A stretch of DNA of 32,448 nucleotides, taken from NCBI RefSeq assembly GCF_008831285.2, contig NW_022205060.1, forward strand, positions 1-32,448. Direction: 5' to 3'. Below are positions 22,435 through 32,386 of the stretch, in pieces. A program made the translations under genes and the position numbers. This stretch comes from Nymphaea colorata. Taxonomy: Eukaryota > Streptophyta > Magnoliopsida > Nymphaeales > Nymphaeaceae. The notes under the pieces are model-generated. The model was given only the letters and a program-made list of their open reading frames with translations, did no database searches and was not told the DNA's origin. Positions within the stretch are counted from its first letter, which is position 1, and each line of letters opens with the position of its first letter.

Positions 22435-22865
22435 AACAAACTTCACCAAAGTGAAAGGAAGGGCTTCTGTCCCCATCAATCCCCAAATATAAGAATATTT
22501 GAACTCTCTATACGCTCTTTTGAGCAAATAAAAAAGAAAAATCCATCATACTACAACTAAATTTCAGGGTTTCTTCGTTATCCCTTCAGCCACTCCCAAA
22601 ACGGTTTCCTCCAAATCGACATCATCAAGAGTCTTTCCTGAACACTCTCACCCAGTGCTTCTTAAGTTTGTTGGCCTACCACAAAAAGTGCGAAATACAG
22701 CAGTCAGTTTGCTTCCACTGATAAACTTCAAAAAGAAAGTTGAGTAGTTTGCCGAAGCAACTCTCATCTGATCATCGTTTAAATATATAGTTATATTTTG
22801 CCCTATAATTTATAATTAAAAAAATAGAGGAACACAATTTCTCATCATGCAATAAAGCAATCATA
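22435..22865. other. Spacer with a short reading-frame remnant
   Basis: About 430 nt before the first transporter copy. Between about 22565 and 22765 two different plus frames are free of TGA and both look somewhat protein-like (one with FVGLPQKVRNTAVSLL, the other with FLNTLTQCFLSLLAYHKKC), but neither has an ATG. It may be a leftover of a lost gene or chance. A TATAATTTATAATTAA-type AT block at 22800-22820 may belong to the promoter of the next gene. Confidence 0.3.
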
Positions 22866-24483
22866 ATGCAACTCAACCAATAGACTATTCATCATAGATG
22901 CGTCAGGTAATTCAAAATGTATCATCAAATCAAAAGTTTCAGATCAAAATGTTTATCTTCCTCATGCTGGTGTCGTTTTTACCAACCTGCAAATCAACAG
23001 TTCCCATCTATTTTATATGAATCCTGTCTTTCACTGCGAAGGGGATGGAGAATAGAAGGTCAGCGAAGTTGATGCCTGCTAAAAAATTGAGTTTTGTTCT
23101 ATAGGTACATTTTAAACTATAAAGTAAACCAAGAAACCGTACCGCAGAACTGCATTTATATTGTGATTCGAGAAAAGATGACCGAGTCCTCATTCAATCT
23201 GCCATGGTATTGGTAATTGGTGTGGGATCGCATTTGCTTTTTTTTAAGCGACAGAAAAGGAAGAAAATTTTGCTTCTGCTTAGTCTTTTTTTCCTCAATA
23301 TCGGATGCATACGTAAATGTAGATTAAAATAAGTTCAGTATATCGGAATCCATAACGATAACCCATTTTGCTGATGATCGCCGAGATAATTTACGGTTTC
23401 GCTGCAAAAACAGTCTATGTGAATTTCTTATTCTTTGCACTAGGTTTTTGAAGAAGAAACTTTATGAAGCCGTGACTATTGTTGGCTATTCATAGGGTAA
23501 AAATAGAATAAAATAGAGCTGGAATCACATAGATTACAATATCCATCATAAACTCTATTTCGCAAGCTGGAGAGCTCTTATTACATTACTTTTTAGGAGG
23601 GTTTCTGCTATCGATATTCTCATTATTCATTCTTTTAGAAGACCCCTTTTCTACTTTGATAGTGGCCAATCCGAAAATGCAAAGAGATTGTAACATCTAT
23701 TAGTTAGCAAAATGAAACTGATGACAAAACTCTGGAAGATAATCTCAACCAAATTGATCTTATGATCGAAACAAAGACTTATGGCAGCTCTCGACCTCAA
23801 GAGTGAATAAATATAGTATACTTTAATTGCTAAGGTGTGATATAATCTCACTGTTGCCATCATAAGTCTAGTTGGATTATTTTACACCGTAGCTGGCAAC
23901 AGTATCGATTTTTCCATCAAAACCTCAAACTTTCCTACAACGATAATCTTCTAATCATGGCTTTCTCCACATCGCTGGGTATCTTTCCGTGTGTAATACT
24001 GGAATCATTTAGTTTTGCTCATGAAGAACCAAGACAAGAAAAAATAAGGCTTTTTGCTTGTTTCATTTATCTGTGGAATAGCTGGTATGATGTTTGGCTT
24101 CAATTTTTGCACGGAGAATGCTCTAGTTGAATCGATCATGGTCTCCATCTTGAGGATAACTTTATGTATGATATGACTTACATAGGTTGGATAGGAGCCT
24201 TTTATGTTCGGCTTAAGATTGACTTGTTTCCTTAGAAGTATCAGGGGGCGCTTGTTGGAGTGATCGAGTTCGTGACTAACTTCGGGAAGACGATGGGACC
24301 AATGCTGGTCTCGCTTTCGGCCAGCTATAAAATAAATCCGATATTTTCGATGAACCTGATGAGGATTACTCTCGGAACCCTTCCTATCCTTCTAATCAAA
24401 TAAGAAAAGATAATAATCGACTCTCATCCCGACTAAGAAGCCAAATAACCAACTATAATGCAATCCTACAAGTGATAGCATGA
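22866..24483 (+). pseudogene. Major facilitator (SLC22-like) transporter, copy A, decayed
   Basis: Same gene as copies B and C but with many frame breaks. Recognisable parts: QVIQNVSS, FIFLMLVSFL, the loop motif SDRKGRKF, TRFLKKKLYEA, ISASW-like region, and RITLCWIGAFYVRLK near 24160-24210. Both short introns are kept at the same places as in B and C: 23105-23124 (20 nt) and about 24164-24183 (20 nt, GTATGA...CATAG). Sequence is more divergent than between B and C, and stops by TGA occur in several frames. Ends around TGA 24481. Most likely a pseudogene or fast-decaying first member of the array. Confidence 0.65.
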
Positions 24484-25053
24484 TTCTAATTCACATTTGT
24501 GCTCTCAAGAGTATTTAACATCAGTTTTTCATCTAAAATTCCAATAAAAATAGTTATGCTATTATTAGCGTCTTCTATGACGACTTCATAAAATATTCTT
24601 TTAAACAATCCATATATGTGATCCCTGAGAGCATTAGAGTTTTATCTTAGCTTTTAGAAGATTTCTGACTTAAATTCGCTTGCTATAGACGAGAAAAAAA
24701 ATATAAATTTCTTACTTTCAATAAAAAGTGTGGAAATTGAGGCCGCGGTTCCGTTTAGATTTCCTATTCCAGATTGAAATCTCGTAAGTCTTTCATATCA
24801 ATAAAATCTCGAGTATCAGTAAATAATATATGTTGGTACTTATGTTACCATACTCCATATTTGTTTAGCTAATAAAGGCATCAAAAAATATTTAAAAATA
24901 ATGAGGTTAGGAATAAAATTTTGCTGAGTTGTTGTGTGTTTTTCGACTCTGGACATCCAAGTTCAAAATCCCTACTTTTAACCATTTTTTCTCAACTTTT
25001 ATCACAAAAGTGGTAATCAAAGTTATAAATAATTATTAGAAAGCCCTCCTTTC
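24484..25053. promoter_or_regulatory. AT-rich spacer with promoter-like motif before transporter copy B
   Basis: About 570 nt with no coding pattern. A 15-base motif AGTTATAAATAATTA at 25021-25035 ends exactly 18 nt before the ATG of copy B; the identical motif sits at the identical distance before copy C. This conserved element is a good candidate for a core promoter or transcription start element. Confidence 0.5.
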
Positions 25054-26673
25054 ATGCAAGAACTCGGCCACACCTTCACAATCAAATCGACTACCCATCG
25101 GAAATACGATAAGTTATTCAAAATGTGTCTTCAAGTCTAAAGTTCCAAATAAAAATGTTCGTCTTCCTCATGCTGGTGTCCTTCTTCTCCAACATACAAC
25201 ACCACAACTCTCATCTTTTGTACATGAATCCTGTCTTCCACTGCTAAGGGGATGGCGAACATAAGATCTCTGAGGATGACGCCTGCGGAAGGATCCATCT
25301 CTGCGAGACCAGTAAGTGATATGACTATAAAGCGACCAAGGGAACAGTGACAGACGAACTTAGCCTCTATTGCGATGCTAAAAAAAAGGATCGTGTGCTC
25401 ATCCAGTCATCTAGCGGAATCGGGAACTGGCTTGGCATCCTGTTTGCATTACTTATAAGCGACAGAAAGGGAAGAAAATTTTGCCTGTGTCTAAGCTTGG
25501 CCTTCCTAAACTTCGGGTGCATTCGTAAGTATTTCCTAACGTTAGTCCAGCTGGTAGGAGTGAATCAAAACTTGCCTGTATTACTTGTTGCTGCCGAGAT
25601 CATCAGTGGCTTCGTAGGCAAAATTACTTACATTAATTTCCTCATAATTGCTTCAAGGTTCTTCAAGAAGCGCATGTACGAATTAGCCACATACATGTGG
25701 ATGACGATTGGGTAAATATGGATGTAAAATAGATCAGGAATCACCAACATCGTCATCAGCATCATCAGCTCCCAGTTTTCGAATTGGAGGGTGATCTTTT
25801 ATATCTACTTCGCAGGAGGATTCCTAGTCTCGATATTGTCCATCTTCCTCCTCTACTAAGATCCTCTCTTTTACTTCCACACTTATCAATATTAAAAATG
25901 CAAACATGCAATTGCGGAAATAGGCCGGCAGAACGATGCTGATGAATAAACCCTTCGCGTGAACCTCGTTAAAATCGACTTCCTTGCCAATGCTAAGACA
26001 ACAGAAGCCCTTATACACAACTCTCCAACGGAACATTTCAACATATATGAGATTCTCAGATGCGATATATTGCTAAAGATAATCATTCTTGGCTTGGTTG
26101 GCTTCTTCTATGGAATCACAAGCTCCAGCATTGACTATTCTTTACAAGATTTGAAACTATCTTACAACGAAAACCTGTTCATCATGGGATGCGCCATCAT
26201 CGTCGGTAACGGCTCCATAAGCTTCCTGAAAAGAGCAGAAAACAAAAAGAAGAGTGGATTCCTCTTCGCTTCCGTCATCTGTGGAATTGCAGGCATAATG
26301 TTTGCCTTCAAATTTTGCACACAAAACTCAGTGATTGAATCCATCTTGCTCTGCGTTGTGCGGGTATCCTTGTGTAATCATTTATTGATGCAGGTTGGGT
26401 CGGAGCTTACTACGTTCTCCTAAAGATATACCTTTTCCCCGAGAAATATCAGGGCACCCTTATGGAGTCGTCGAGCTAATCACCAGCCTCGGCAAGGTCG
26501 GTGGACCCGTGGTGGTGCAGCTATCTGAAAGCCTTAAACTCAATGCAATTTTCTTTTCGAGTCTGCTGAGAGTCACAATAGGCACTCTGCCCTATTTACT
26601 TTTGGAAGAAGAGAAAGTTTAGCTGCCCTCCCTCAAATCGATAAAAGCAGACAAGTAAAGCAGCACTTAGTGA
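25054..26673 (+). CDS. Major facilitator superfamily transporter (SLC22/organic-ion-like), copy B
   Basis: ATG 25054 to TGA 26671. Order: cytoplasmic N-terminus with EIRQVIQNVSSS, TM1 (MFVFLMLVSFF), an extracellular loop with LLYMNPVFHC, then VLIQSSSGIGNWLGILFALLI leading to the loop 2-3 signature SDRKGRKF. Further segments are LLVAAEIISGFVGKITY, RFFKKRMYE, WRVIFYIYFAGGFLVSIL, the central loop with QDPLFYF and IAEIGRQN, LKIIILGLVGFFYGI, EKYQGT, and VVELITSLGKVGGP. This is the MFS plan of about 12 membrane spans. Two introns: 25312-25332 (21 nt, GTAAGT...TAAAG) and about 26377-26396 (20 nt, GTAATC...TGCAG). In-frame TAA/TAG fall where Gln suits. One-base corrections are needed near 25100 and 26455. 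The substrate is not predictable. Confidence 0.85.
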
Positions 26674-27544
26674 ATGATATTCCACATTTATGTTTGTATT
26701 CATACACCCGAACCTTCTTTGATATTTGCAAAGCTGTTATGAAGGCAAGCAGACCTATTTTTTTTTCATTAAGGATAAAGCAAAACTATTTTTATGTATT
26801 ATGATTGCTAAATTGCGTTAAAAGCTGACAAAACGCATCTTTATTCCTTTGTCCTGCTTATTAGGCAAGAAAAATTATCTAAATCTCTCATCTATTGCAA
26901 AAAATCCCAAAACAGTAATAAGATAAAAGCCAGGAAATACCATAACAATAATACGAATTTATGTTTATAGTAGCATGCATATATCATTTTACTCCTCAAT
27001 AGGACAAGCATCCACCACTTTGCTATACTTATACTTCTTCTCTGAATTGATCATGAAGATATTGCGCATTACGAAAGGCTGGAGTTGGCCATTTTTCCGG
27101 AAGACCATACAAATGCAGCCGGAAGAATTATTCGAGTTGAATGTTTGCATTTCCCGCACTTACATACCTTCCTTTCTTAACATCTCAGCGAACTTAAATA
27201 AAAAATTCTATTTTTTTATGAAAATGAAGAGAACTAAGGTAGCGATTCTTTGATGTCGTCAATGAGGACCAAAAATAGACCAAACTCTTTTCAATATACT
27301 AAAAAATACAAGAGTCAGTAATATTTAACAATGTTGATATTATATAATTCATATTTTAATTAGCCCTCAAAACCTCAAAAGCAACGATTATAAACGGCTA
27401 GAATCATTTGATTTGGTCTATTGGTTCAAGTTCATAAAATCCTTTCCCGAAAAGTTTGCTGATTATTGATTTAATAATCTTTTGGGGATATTTGTCCAAA
27501 ATCAAAATAAAAGTTATAAATAATTAACAAACAGTTCCGCATTC
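26674..27544. promoter_or_regulatory. Long AT-rich spacer with promoter-like motif before transporter copy C
   Basis: About 870 nt, the longest non-genic stretch. A 92-codon frame (26975-27253) ends in TGA but has a random, Phe/Lys/Ile-rich composition and no TAA/TAG Gln codons, so I do not call it. The motif AGTTATAAATAATTA at 27512-27526, 18 nt before the copy C ATG, repeats the one before copy B. Confidence 0.5.
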
Positions 27545-29154
27545 ATGCAACAGCTGGACGACAGACTCCACAACTAGGTGAATTTTCCATCTGAGATGCG
27601 ATAGGTAATCCAAAACGTATCATCATCACAAAAGTTTCAAATCAGGATTTTTGTATTTCTTATGTGGTTTCCTTCTTTTCCAACCTACAACTCCAAAGCT
27701 CTCATCTGCTCTATATGAATCCCGTCTTCTACTGCTAGGATGGACCGGATGAGAAGTTTCTTAAGCTGACGCCTGTGAAAAATGCAGTTATGCCGCATAG
27801 GTAAGCCACTTAGATATACAGTCAACCACTAAACGGTAACAGCCGAGTTGAATCTTTACTGCGGAGCAAAGAAACAAGACAGGGTTCTCATTCAATCGTC
27901 GAGTGGGATCGGGAGTTGGTGGGGAATAATCTTCGCTTTACTGATTAGCGATAGAAAAGGAAGAAAGTTTTGCCTTTGCTTGAGCTTGGCCGTCCTCAAT
28001 GTGGGATGCATTCGTAAGTATATCCTTACTTTAGTTCAGTTTATTGGAGTGAATAAAAACCTTCCTTTGTTGTTGGTGATTGCAGAACTCATTAGTGGCT
28101 TTGTTGGCAAAATTGCCTACATTAACTTCCTCATCATCGCTGTCAGGTTCTTCAAGAAAAGATCTACGAAATAGCGACATTCATGTGGATGATAGTGGGG
28201 TAAATATATATGATGTAGGTCTGGAGTCACCAGCATCGCGATGAGCATCATCAGTCTCCAGTTTCACAGTTGGAGAGACATTTTCTACATTTATTTTATC
28301 GGAGGATTTGTCCTTTCGCTCTCTTCGGTTTTCCTTCTGTAATAAGACCCTATTTTTTACTTTGAAAGCGGTCAATATAACAGGTGCAAAGACATTATTG
28401 CCGAAATAGGCCGCCAAAATGGCGCAGACGCATAGACTCTTCAGTTGAATCTCAACCAAATCGACTTCTTGGCTAACGTCAAGACCACAGCTTAGCTCAT
28501 GCACAACTCTCCCACAGACCGTTTCAACGTCTATGAACTCCTCCGGTGTGACATAGTGGCTAAGGTTCTCATCCTCGGCTTGGTTGGCTTCTTCTACGGA
28601 ATCACCGGTGTTAGCATAGATCTCTCCATCCAGAATCTCAAGCTCTCCTACAGCGAAAACCTGTTTATCATGGGATGCGCAAACATCATCGGTTACGTTT
28701 CGATCAACTTCTTGAACAGAGGGAAAATGAAAAGAAGAGCGGTTTCATCTTCGCTTCCGTCATCTGTGGAGCCGCAGGGATTATGTTCGCCTTCAAATTC
28801 TGCACTCAAGACTAAGTGATTGAGTCTGTCCTGCTCTGCGTTGTGCGGGTATCCTTGTGTAAGCAGTTATTGATAAAGGTTGGATCGGAGCTTACTACGT
28901 GCTGCTGAAGGTGGACCTTTTCCCGAGAAATATCAGGCACCCTATCGGAGTGGTTGAGCTCATCACCAGCTTCGGTAAGACCGCTGGACCGATGGCGGTG
29001 CAGCTTTCGGAGGGCCTGAAACTCAATGCATTTTCTCGTCGAGTTTGCTGAGGCTCACTTTAGGCACTCTTCCCATTTTGCTGTTGGAAGAGAAAAGGTG
29101 GAGCTGCCATCTCTCAAGTCAGGAAGGACCGACAAGGATAGCATCACTGAATGA
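27545..29154 (+). CDS. Major facilitator superfamily transporter (SLC22-like), copy C
   Basis: ATG 27545 to TGA 29152. Very close to copy B across its length: MRQVIQNVSSSQKFQIR, LLYMNPVFYC, AELNLYCGAKKQDRVLIQ, SGIGSWWGIIFALLISDRKGRKF, ELISGFVGKIAYINF, SPTDRFNVYELLRCDI, LGLVGFFYGITG. Introns at the same positions: 27801-27821 (21 nt, GTAAGC...TACAG) and about 28859-28878 (20 nt, GTAAGC...TAAAG). Several one-base corrections are needed (near 27662, 27755, 27828, 28158, 28735, 28945); at 28158 an A-run is one base shorter than the matching frame needs. It could be a functional gene seen through sequencing errors or a freshly decaying paralog. Confidence 0.75.
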
Positions 29155-29427
29155 ATGATCATTTTTTGTCATGTATATTGTCAATTCGGATTAAAGTGCA
29201 TTAGTTTGTCCTCTGATTCGAATATTTAACCATCCAAAGATGTAAGCAAATGAATAGTCATCATAAAAGAATAACGTTAGAATAAATACAAAAACCCAGC
29301 AAACCTCAGGCACATCTTTCCATAAATTTGCATTTAAGATTATCTTTTTCTCAATTAATTTCACTCGATCTTTCAGCATTAAGTCTATTTTTGATAATTT
29401 ATTTAATCATAATAGGACATGTATAAA
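29155..29427. other. Convergent intergenic spacer
   Basis: About 270 AT-rich bases between the 3' ends of transporter copy C and the ubiquitin-conjugating enzyme gene. Nothing coding recognised. Confidence 0.55.
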
Positions 29428-29946
29428 TCAACACTCGAACATGCTTTTCCTGGCCAGCTCAATGAAGGTCTCCTCGTATCTCCTCTTGTCCTTCTTCATC
29501 ATCACAGCGGCGTCGATGTTTGCAGGCGAGTCCAGGTTGGGACTGTCGAGCATGGAGACGATGCTGGCCAAGATGAACTCAACTGTATAGGTGGGTTCCA
29601 TTTCTCGGTGATTTTCTCCTGAGGGTTCATGGGATCGAAGATTGCGGGGTGCAGGATGGAGATGCAGACCTCTCCGTTGGTGTAGATGTTGGGATGGAAC
29701 ATTTTGGTCTTGAAGACTACTTTGGGAGGAGAGAAGGGAAATTTTATGGGAAGAGAATTTTGCATTGAATAGCAATCCTCGAAGCTGGTGCCCTGAGGTC
29801 CTTGGAAGAAGACTCGCCAATTGAAGATATTTTCCTCTTCGGTCCAACCGAGCAGATGAAGCCCAATCCTTGGTTCTCGCAAACCTTCAAGTCTGTTTCA
29901 GTTCTTTCTCAAGGCCAATCATAGTCATCTTTTTGTTGTCAGACAT
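29428..29946 (-). CDS. Ubiquitin-conjugating enzyme E2, UBE2G/Ubc7-type
   Basis: ATG 29946 to TGA 29428-29430. The E2 fold is complete: N-terminal helix (MIGLEKELKQ), NIFNWRVFFQGPQGTSFED, PFSPPKVVFKT, then MFHPNIYTNGEVCISIL. The last holds the HPN motif and the active-site cysteine. The residues after it (HPAIFDPMNPQEKITEKW) form an extended loop of the kind found only in UBE2G/UBE2R enzymes. The C-terminal helices contain IVSMLDSPNLDSPANIDAA. UBE2G enzymes build K48 chains, mainly for ER-associated degradation. Two frame corrections are needed: after KQT (near 29888) and at a CCC run (near 29602), where the direct family alignment leaves no room for an intron. Confidence 0.9.
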
Positions 29947-30059
29947 TTAGAAATGAGATTATTGACTTCTTCCCAAAAAAGTACAGCTAAATACTTTATG
30001 CTTATAAAAATGAGCAGTAAGATTATATAAAATTGATAATAAAACTATGCTGCTTATGA

Positions 30060-30854
30060 TCATGGTTGGTAACTTCTCAGCATCTTCGGGTAATCAAACA
30101 CTCTTTCTGTCTTTTGAGAGCGTAGGTGATCAGCTAGATGGTTTCTCCTCCTTGGTGCAAGTACTGGTGGTCTTTGTGCAATTCTTGATGTTATTTCCAG
30201 TCTTAGTTGTCTCGTAGCAGACCTGAACTTCTCTGACCATGTTCCCCTTGAGACAGACGAAGATGAACTGATTCTATGCCAGGTTCATCAGTCTAGCGAA
30301 CTAAGCTTCGTAAAGTTGCCACTGGGTAGCTTCTTTACGTTGAAACGTTTGTAGAAGTTTATGGCTTCGGTAAAGAAAGCGATCTGCAATTTCTAGTTAC
30401 GTTCCTCAATGGTCCCAGCAAATTCCTATGGCCTCAGCTTCAGGATAATGTTCGCGTAGTCCTTTCCGTGAGTATCCCACTCGTGCTGCCATAGGAAGAT
30501 ATTAGTTGAGGAGGCCTTGCTTTTGGGTGGCCAGTAGTTTTGCATATCGTCGAGCAATCTCAGATTTTTTTCAAAGTATTTGATGCTGAAGGGACCGTAT
30601 GAGGTGGTGGAGTTGAGGCTTGGCCATATGCCGTGGATGGTGAAGCTTTGGCTTGATAATAAGAGCCTTACTTATCCCAAAGATTGATGAGAGAAGGATC
30701 ACAGCCTTCCTTATGGCTCTGAACTTCGTATTGACAGTGACCAGCAAGCCAGCTGAATGCGAAAACTCCATCATAGCCTTTATCGATGACTACTTACTTT
30801 GAGTGAGACTGGAGCGACCAGCAGCGCCACAACAATAACTGTGAATCGGCTCAT
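30060..30854 (-). CDS. Secreted ribonuclease T2, minus-strand copy
   Basis: ATG 30854 gives a signal peptide (RFTVIVVALLVAPVSL). The T2 hallmarks follow: FAFSWLAGHC near the N-terminus, conserved active-site segment I SFTIHGIWPS, NYWPP, and segment II WQHEWDTHGKDYANI with the second catalytic His and Glu. Late conserved parts are QFIFVCLKGNMVREVQVCYE and a C-terminal TYAL...YPKMLRSYQP ending at TGA 30060-30062. Two 20-nt introns: 30778-30797 (GTAAGT...ATAAAG) after the signal peptide, and 30652-30671 (GTAAGG...ATCAAG), which rejoins LWDNQSFTIHG exactly. One-base corrections are needed near 30798, 30305 and 30120-30150. T2 enzymes cut RNA in lysosomes, vacuoles or outside the cell. A divergent paralog lies next to it. 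Confidence 0.9.
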
Positions 30855-30995
30855 TTGAATTATTATATAGGAGAATTATAATGGACAATAAAAAGTCATA
30901 TATCTTGGATCTTCATGCCCGTATCTTAAGGGTAAAATTTACATCATTTTTAATATATAATTCTCCTACTTAGAAAGTAATTTCAATTGTTGGAA
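30855..30995. promoter_or_regulatory. Shared divergent promoter of the two RNase T2 genes, with inverted repeat
   Basis: 141 AT-rich bases between the two divergent starts. A perfect 13-bp inverted repeat, TAGGAGAATTATA at 30868-30880 and TATAATTCTCCTA at 30956-30968, places the same element in mirrored orientation upstream of each gene. It probably holds a duplicated core promoter carried along by the inverted duplication. Confidence 0.55.
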
Positions 30996-31779
30996 ATGCA
31001 AACAAACAGAATTGCACTCCTTTCTGCATCCTCATCGCATGTTCCCACGCTCAATGTAGCTGATCCTTCATACAGCCTACGGTGGAGTTTTCGCCTTCAG
31101 TTGGCTGCTGGATATTGCTTGGACGAGACTCAAAACCATCGGTAGGCATGCGATCGCAATCAGGTAGCTCTCTGGGATAGGTTTTTATGTGTTATTCAGT
31201 CAAAGCTTTACCATACATGGACTATGGCCTGACTCGCCTCTCCTACTTCGTTTGGAGCGTTCAACGTGGCAGTGCTCCAGAAGTAAATAAAATTGCTCGA
31301 TGAGATGCACAACTACTGGCCTCCCAAGCCAAAGCATCCTCTTCAAATGTCTTCCTCTGGCAGCATGAGTGGGACACCCACGGAAAGGACTTCGCCAACA
31401 TTCTCTTCAAGCTCCATCCTGAAAATTTCCCCGGAACAGTCGATGCGCGCAACGCTGCTCTTCAGTTGGCCTTCTACAAGGACGTGATTGCCTTTTACCT
31501 GCGTTTCAAGGTGAAGAAGCTGACTGCCGGACCTACACCCACGCTGCAATCGCCAGCTTCATCGGCTTGGCTCAAAACCAGTTCGTGATGGTATGCGCAA
31601 ACTCCAACATCGTCAGGGAAATGCAGGTCTGTTCGACATCACCAAGACCGGCATCACTCCAAGGCCTGCACAAAGGCCACCAACTGCGCAGGAGGGGACA
31701 GACCATCCAGCTGCTGGACTGGAAGGCGAAGGGGCAAAGCAGGGTGACCAACTACCCCACCAGTCTAAGCGTTTAGTGA
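30996..31779 (+). CDS. Secreted ribonuclease T2, plus-strand copy
   Basis: ATG 30996 to TGA 31777. Signal peptide (NRIALLSA then ILIACSHAQ after one base correction), GVFAFSWL, AGYCLDETQNHRQAC, SFTIHGLWPDS (active-site segment I), LLDEMHNYWPP, WQHEWDTHGKDFANILF (segment II), and AQNQFVMVCANSNIVREMQVC. Two introns sit at the same positions as in the minus copy: 31056-31075 (20 nt, GTAGCT...ATACAG) and 31181-31199 (19 nt, GTTTTT...TTCAG). The second rejoins WDSQSFTIHG in frame. Corrections are needed near 31022, 31108, 31230, 31350, 31520 and 31640. It is more GC-rich than its neighbours. The substrate is RNA; location is likely the vacuole, phagosome or medium. Confidence 0.9.
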
Positions 31780-31816
31780 TTATGGAAGCATTGTGAGACT
31801 GAAAATGGAAAGTATG

Positions 31817-32310
31817 ATCATCTAAGGGTCATCTTGATGGATTTGCTCTTGCTCCTGCCTTCTAGCCTGCGCATGAGGGCCGCTTCCTGGCTGGAGATGT
31901 TTTGAGTCACCAAGCGAGTGCTGTTGATCGCTTTCATCTATGATCCCTCCATCATGCTCCTCACCAAGGCTCCTGATTCGCTATTGAACTTGTTCATTTC
32001 GTGTTTGAGAGTCTTGACGTATGTTCCGGTACTGTTGGTCTTTTGCTGCTAGGGGCGTTGCGGGTGTCTATTCTCGATGGCTTGGAGAGTGTTGGGGTGG
32101 GTGAGGAGGGCGGTAGTTTCCTTTGAAAATGTTGCAATTTCCTGGGGTCTCGTTGATGTGATGTTCGATGGCTGTCCGGTAAAGATCGTTGAGTTGCTGG
32201 ACGACCTCTAGGGTGGAGGATTCTTCGAACTCCAGTTGCATCTCTAGTTCTAGCACGCGAGAGGCAAAATTTTAGGGAAGGTGGCTGACGCCTGGCTCGA
32301 AGAAGGCCAT
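31817..32310 (-). CDS. Unrecognised small charged protein next to the right telomere
   Basis: ATG 32310 to TGA 31817-31819. The N-terminal part is acidic and helical (RVLELEMQLEFEESSTLEVVQQLNDLYRTAIE). After a one-base correction at a CCCC run (near 32130), the frame continues through IATFSKETTALLTHPNTLQAIE, a Gln/Thr/Asn-rich stretch, KTLKHEMNKFN, and a basic tail (MRRLEGRSKSKSIK). It may form a coiled coil. No family is recognised. It lies 76 nt from the telomere and only 37 nt from the convergent RNase T2 gene. Confidence 0.6.
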
Positions 32311-32386
32311 TCGATAGAAATTGGGAGATAAAATATATAATATAGAGGAATAGGAAAATAAATCTGGTATTTGGAAGCTAAAATAT

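Noticed and set aside
26975-27253. 92-residue plus-strand ORF between transporter copies
   Set aside because: Composition looks random, with no domain, no Gln TAA/TAG codons and no similarity to neighbours seen.
1817-32310. Euplotes-style programmed +1 frameshifting
   Set aside because: Euplotes shifts occur at AAA before TAA/TAG; here TAA/TAG are sense codons, most breaks go the other way, and many sit in homopolymers with no stop codon near.
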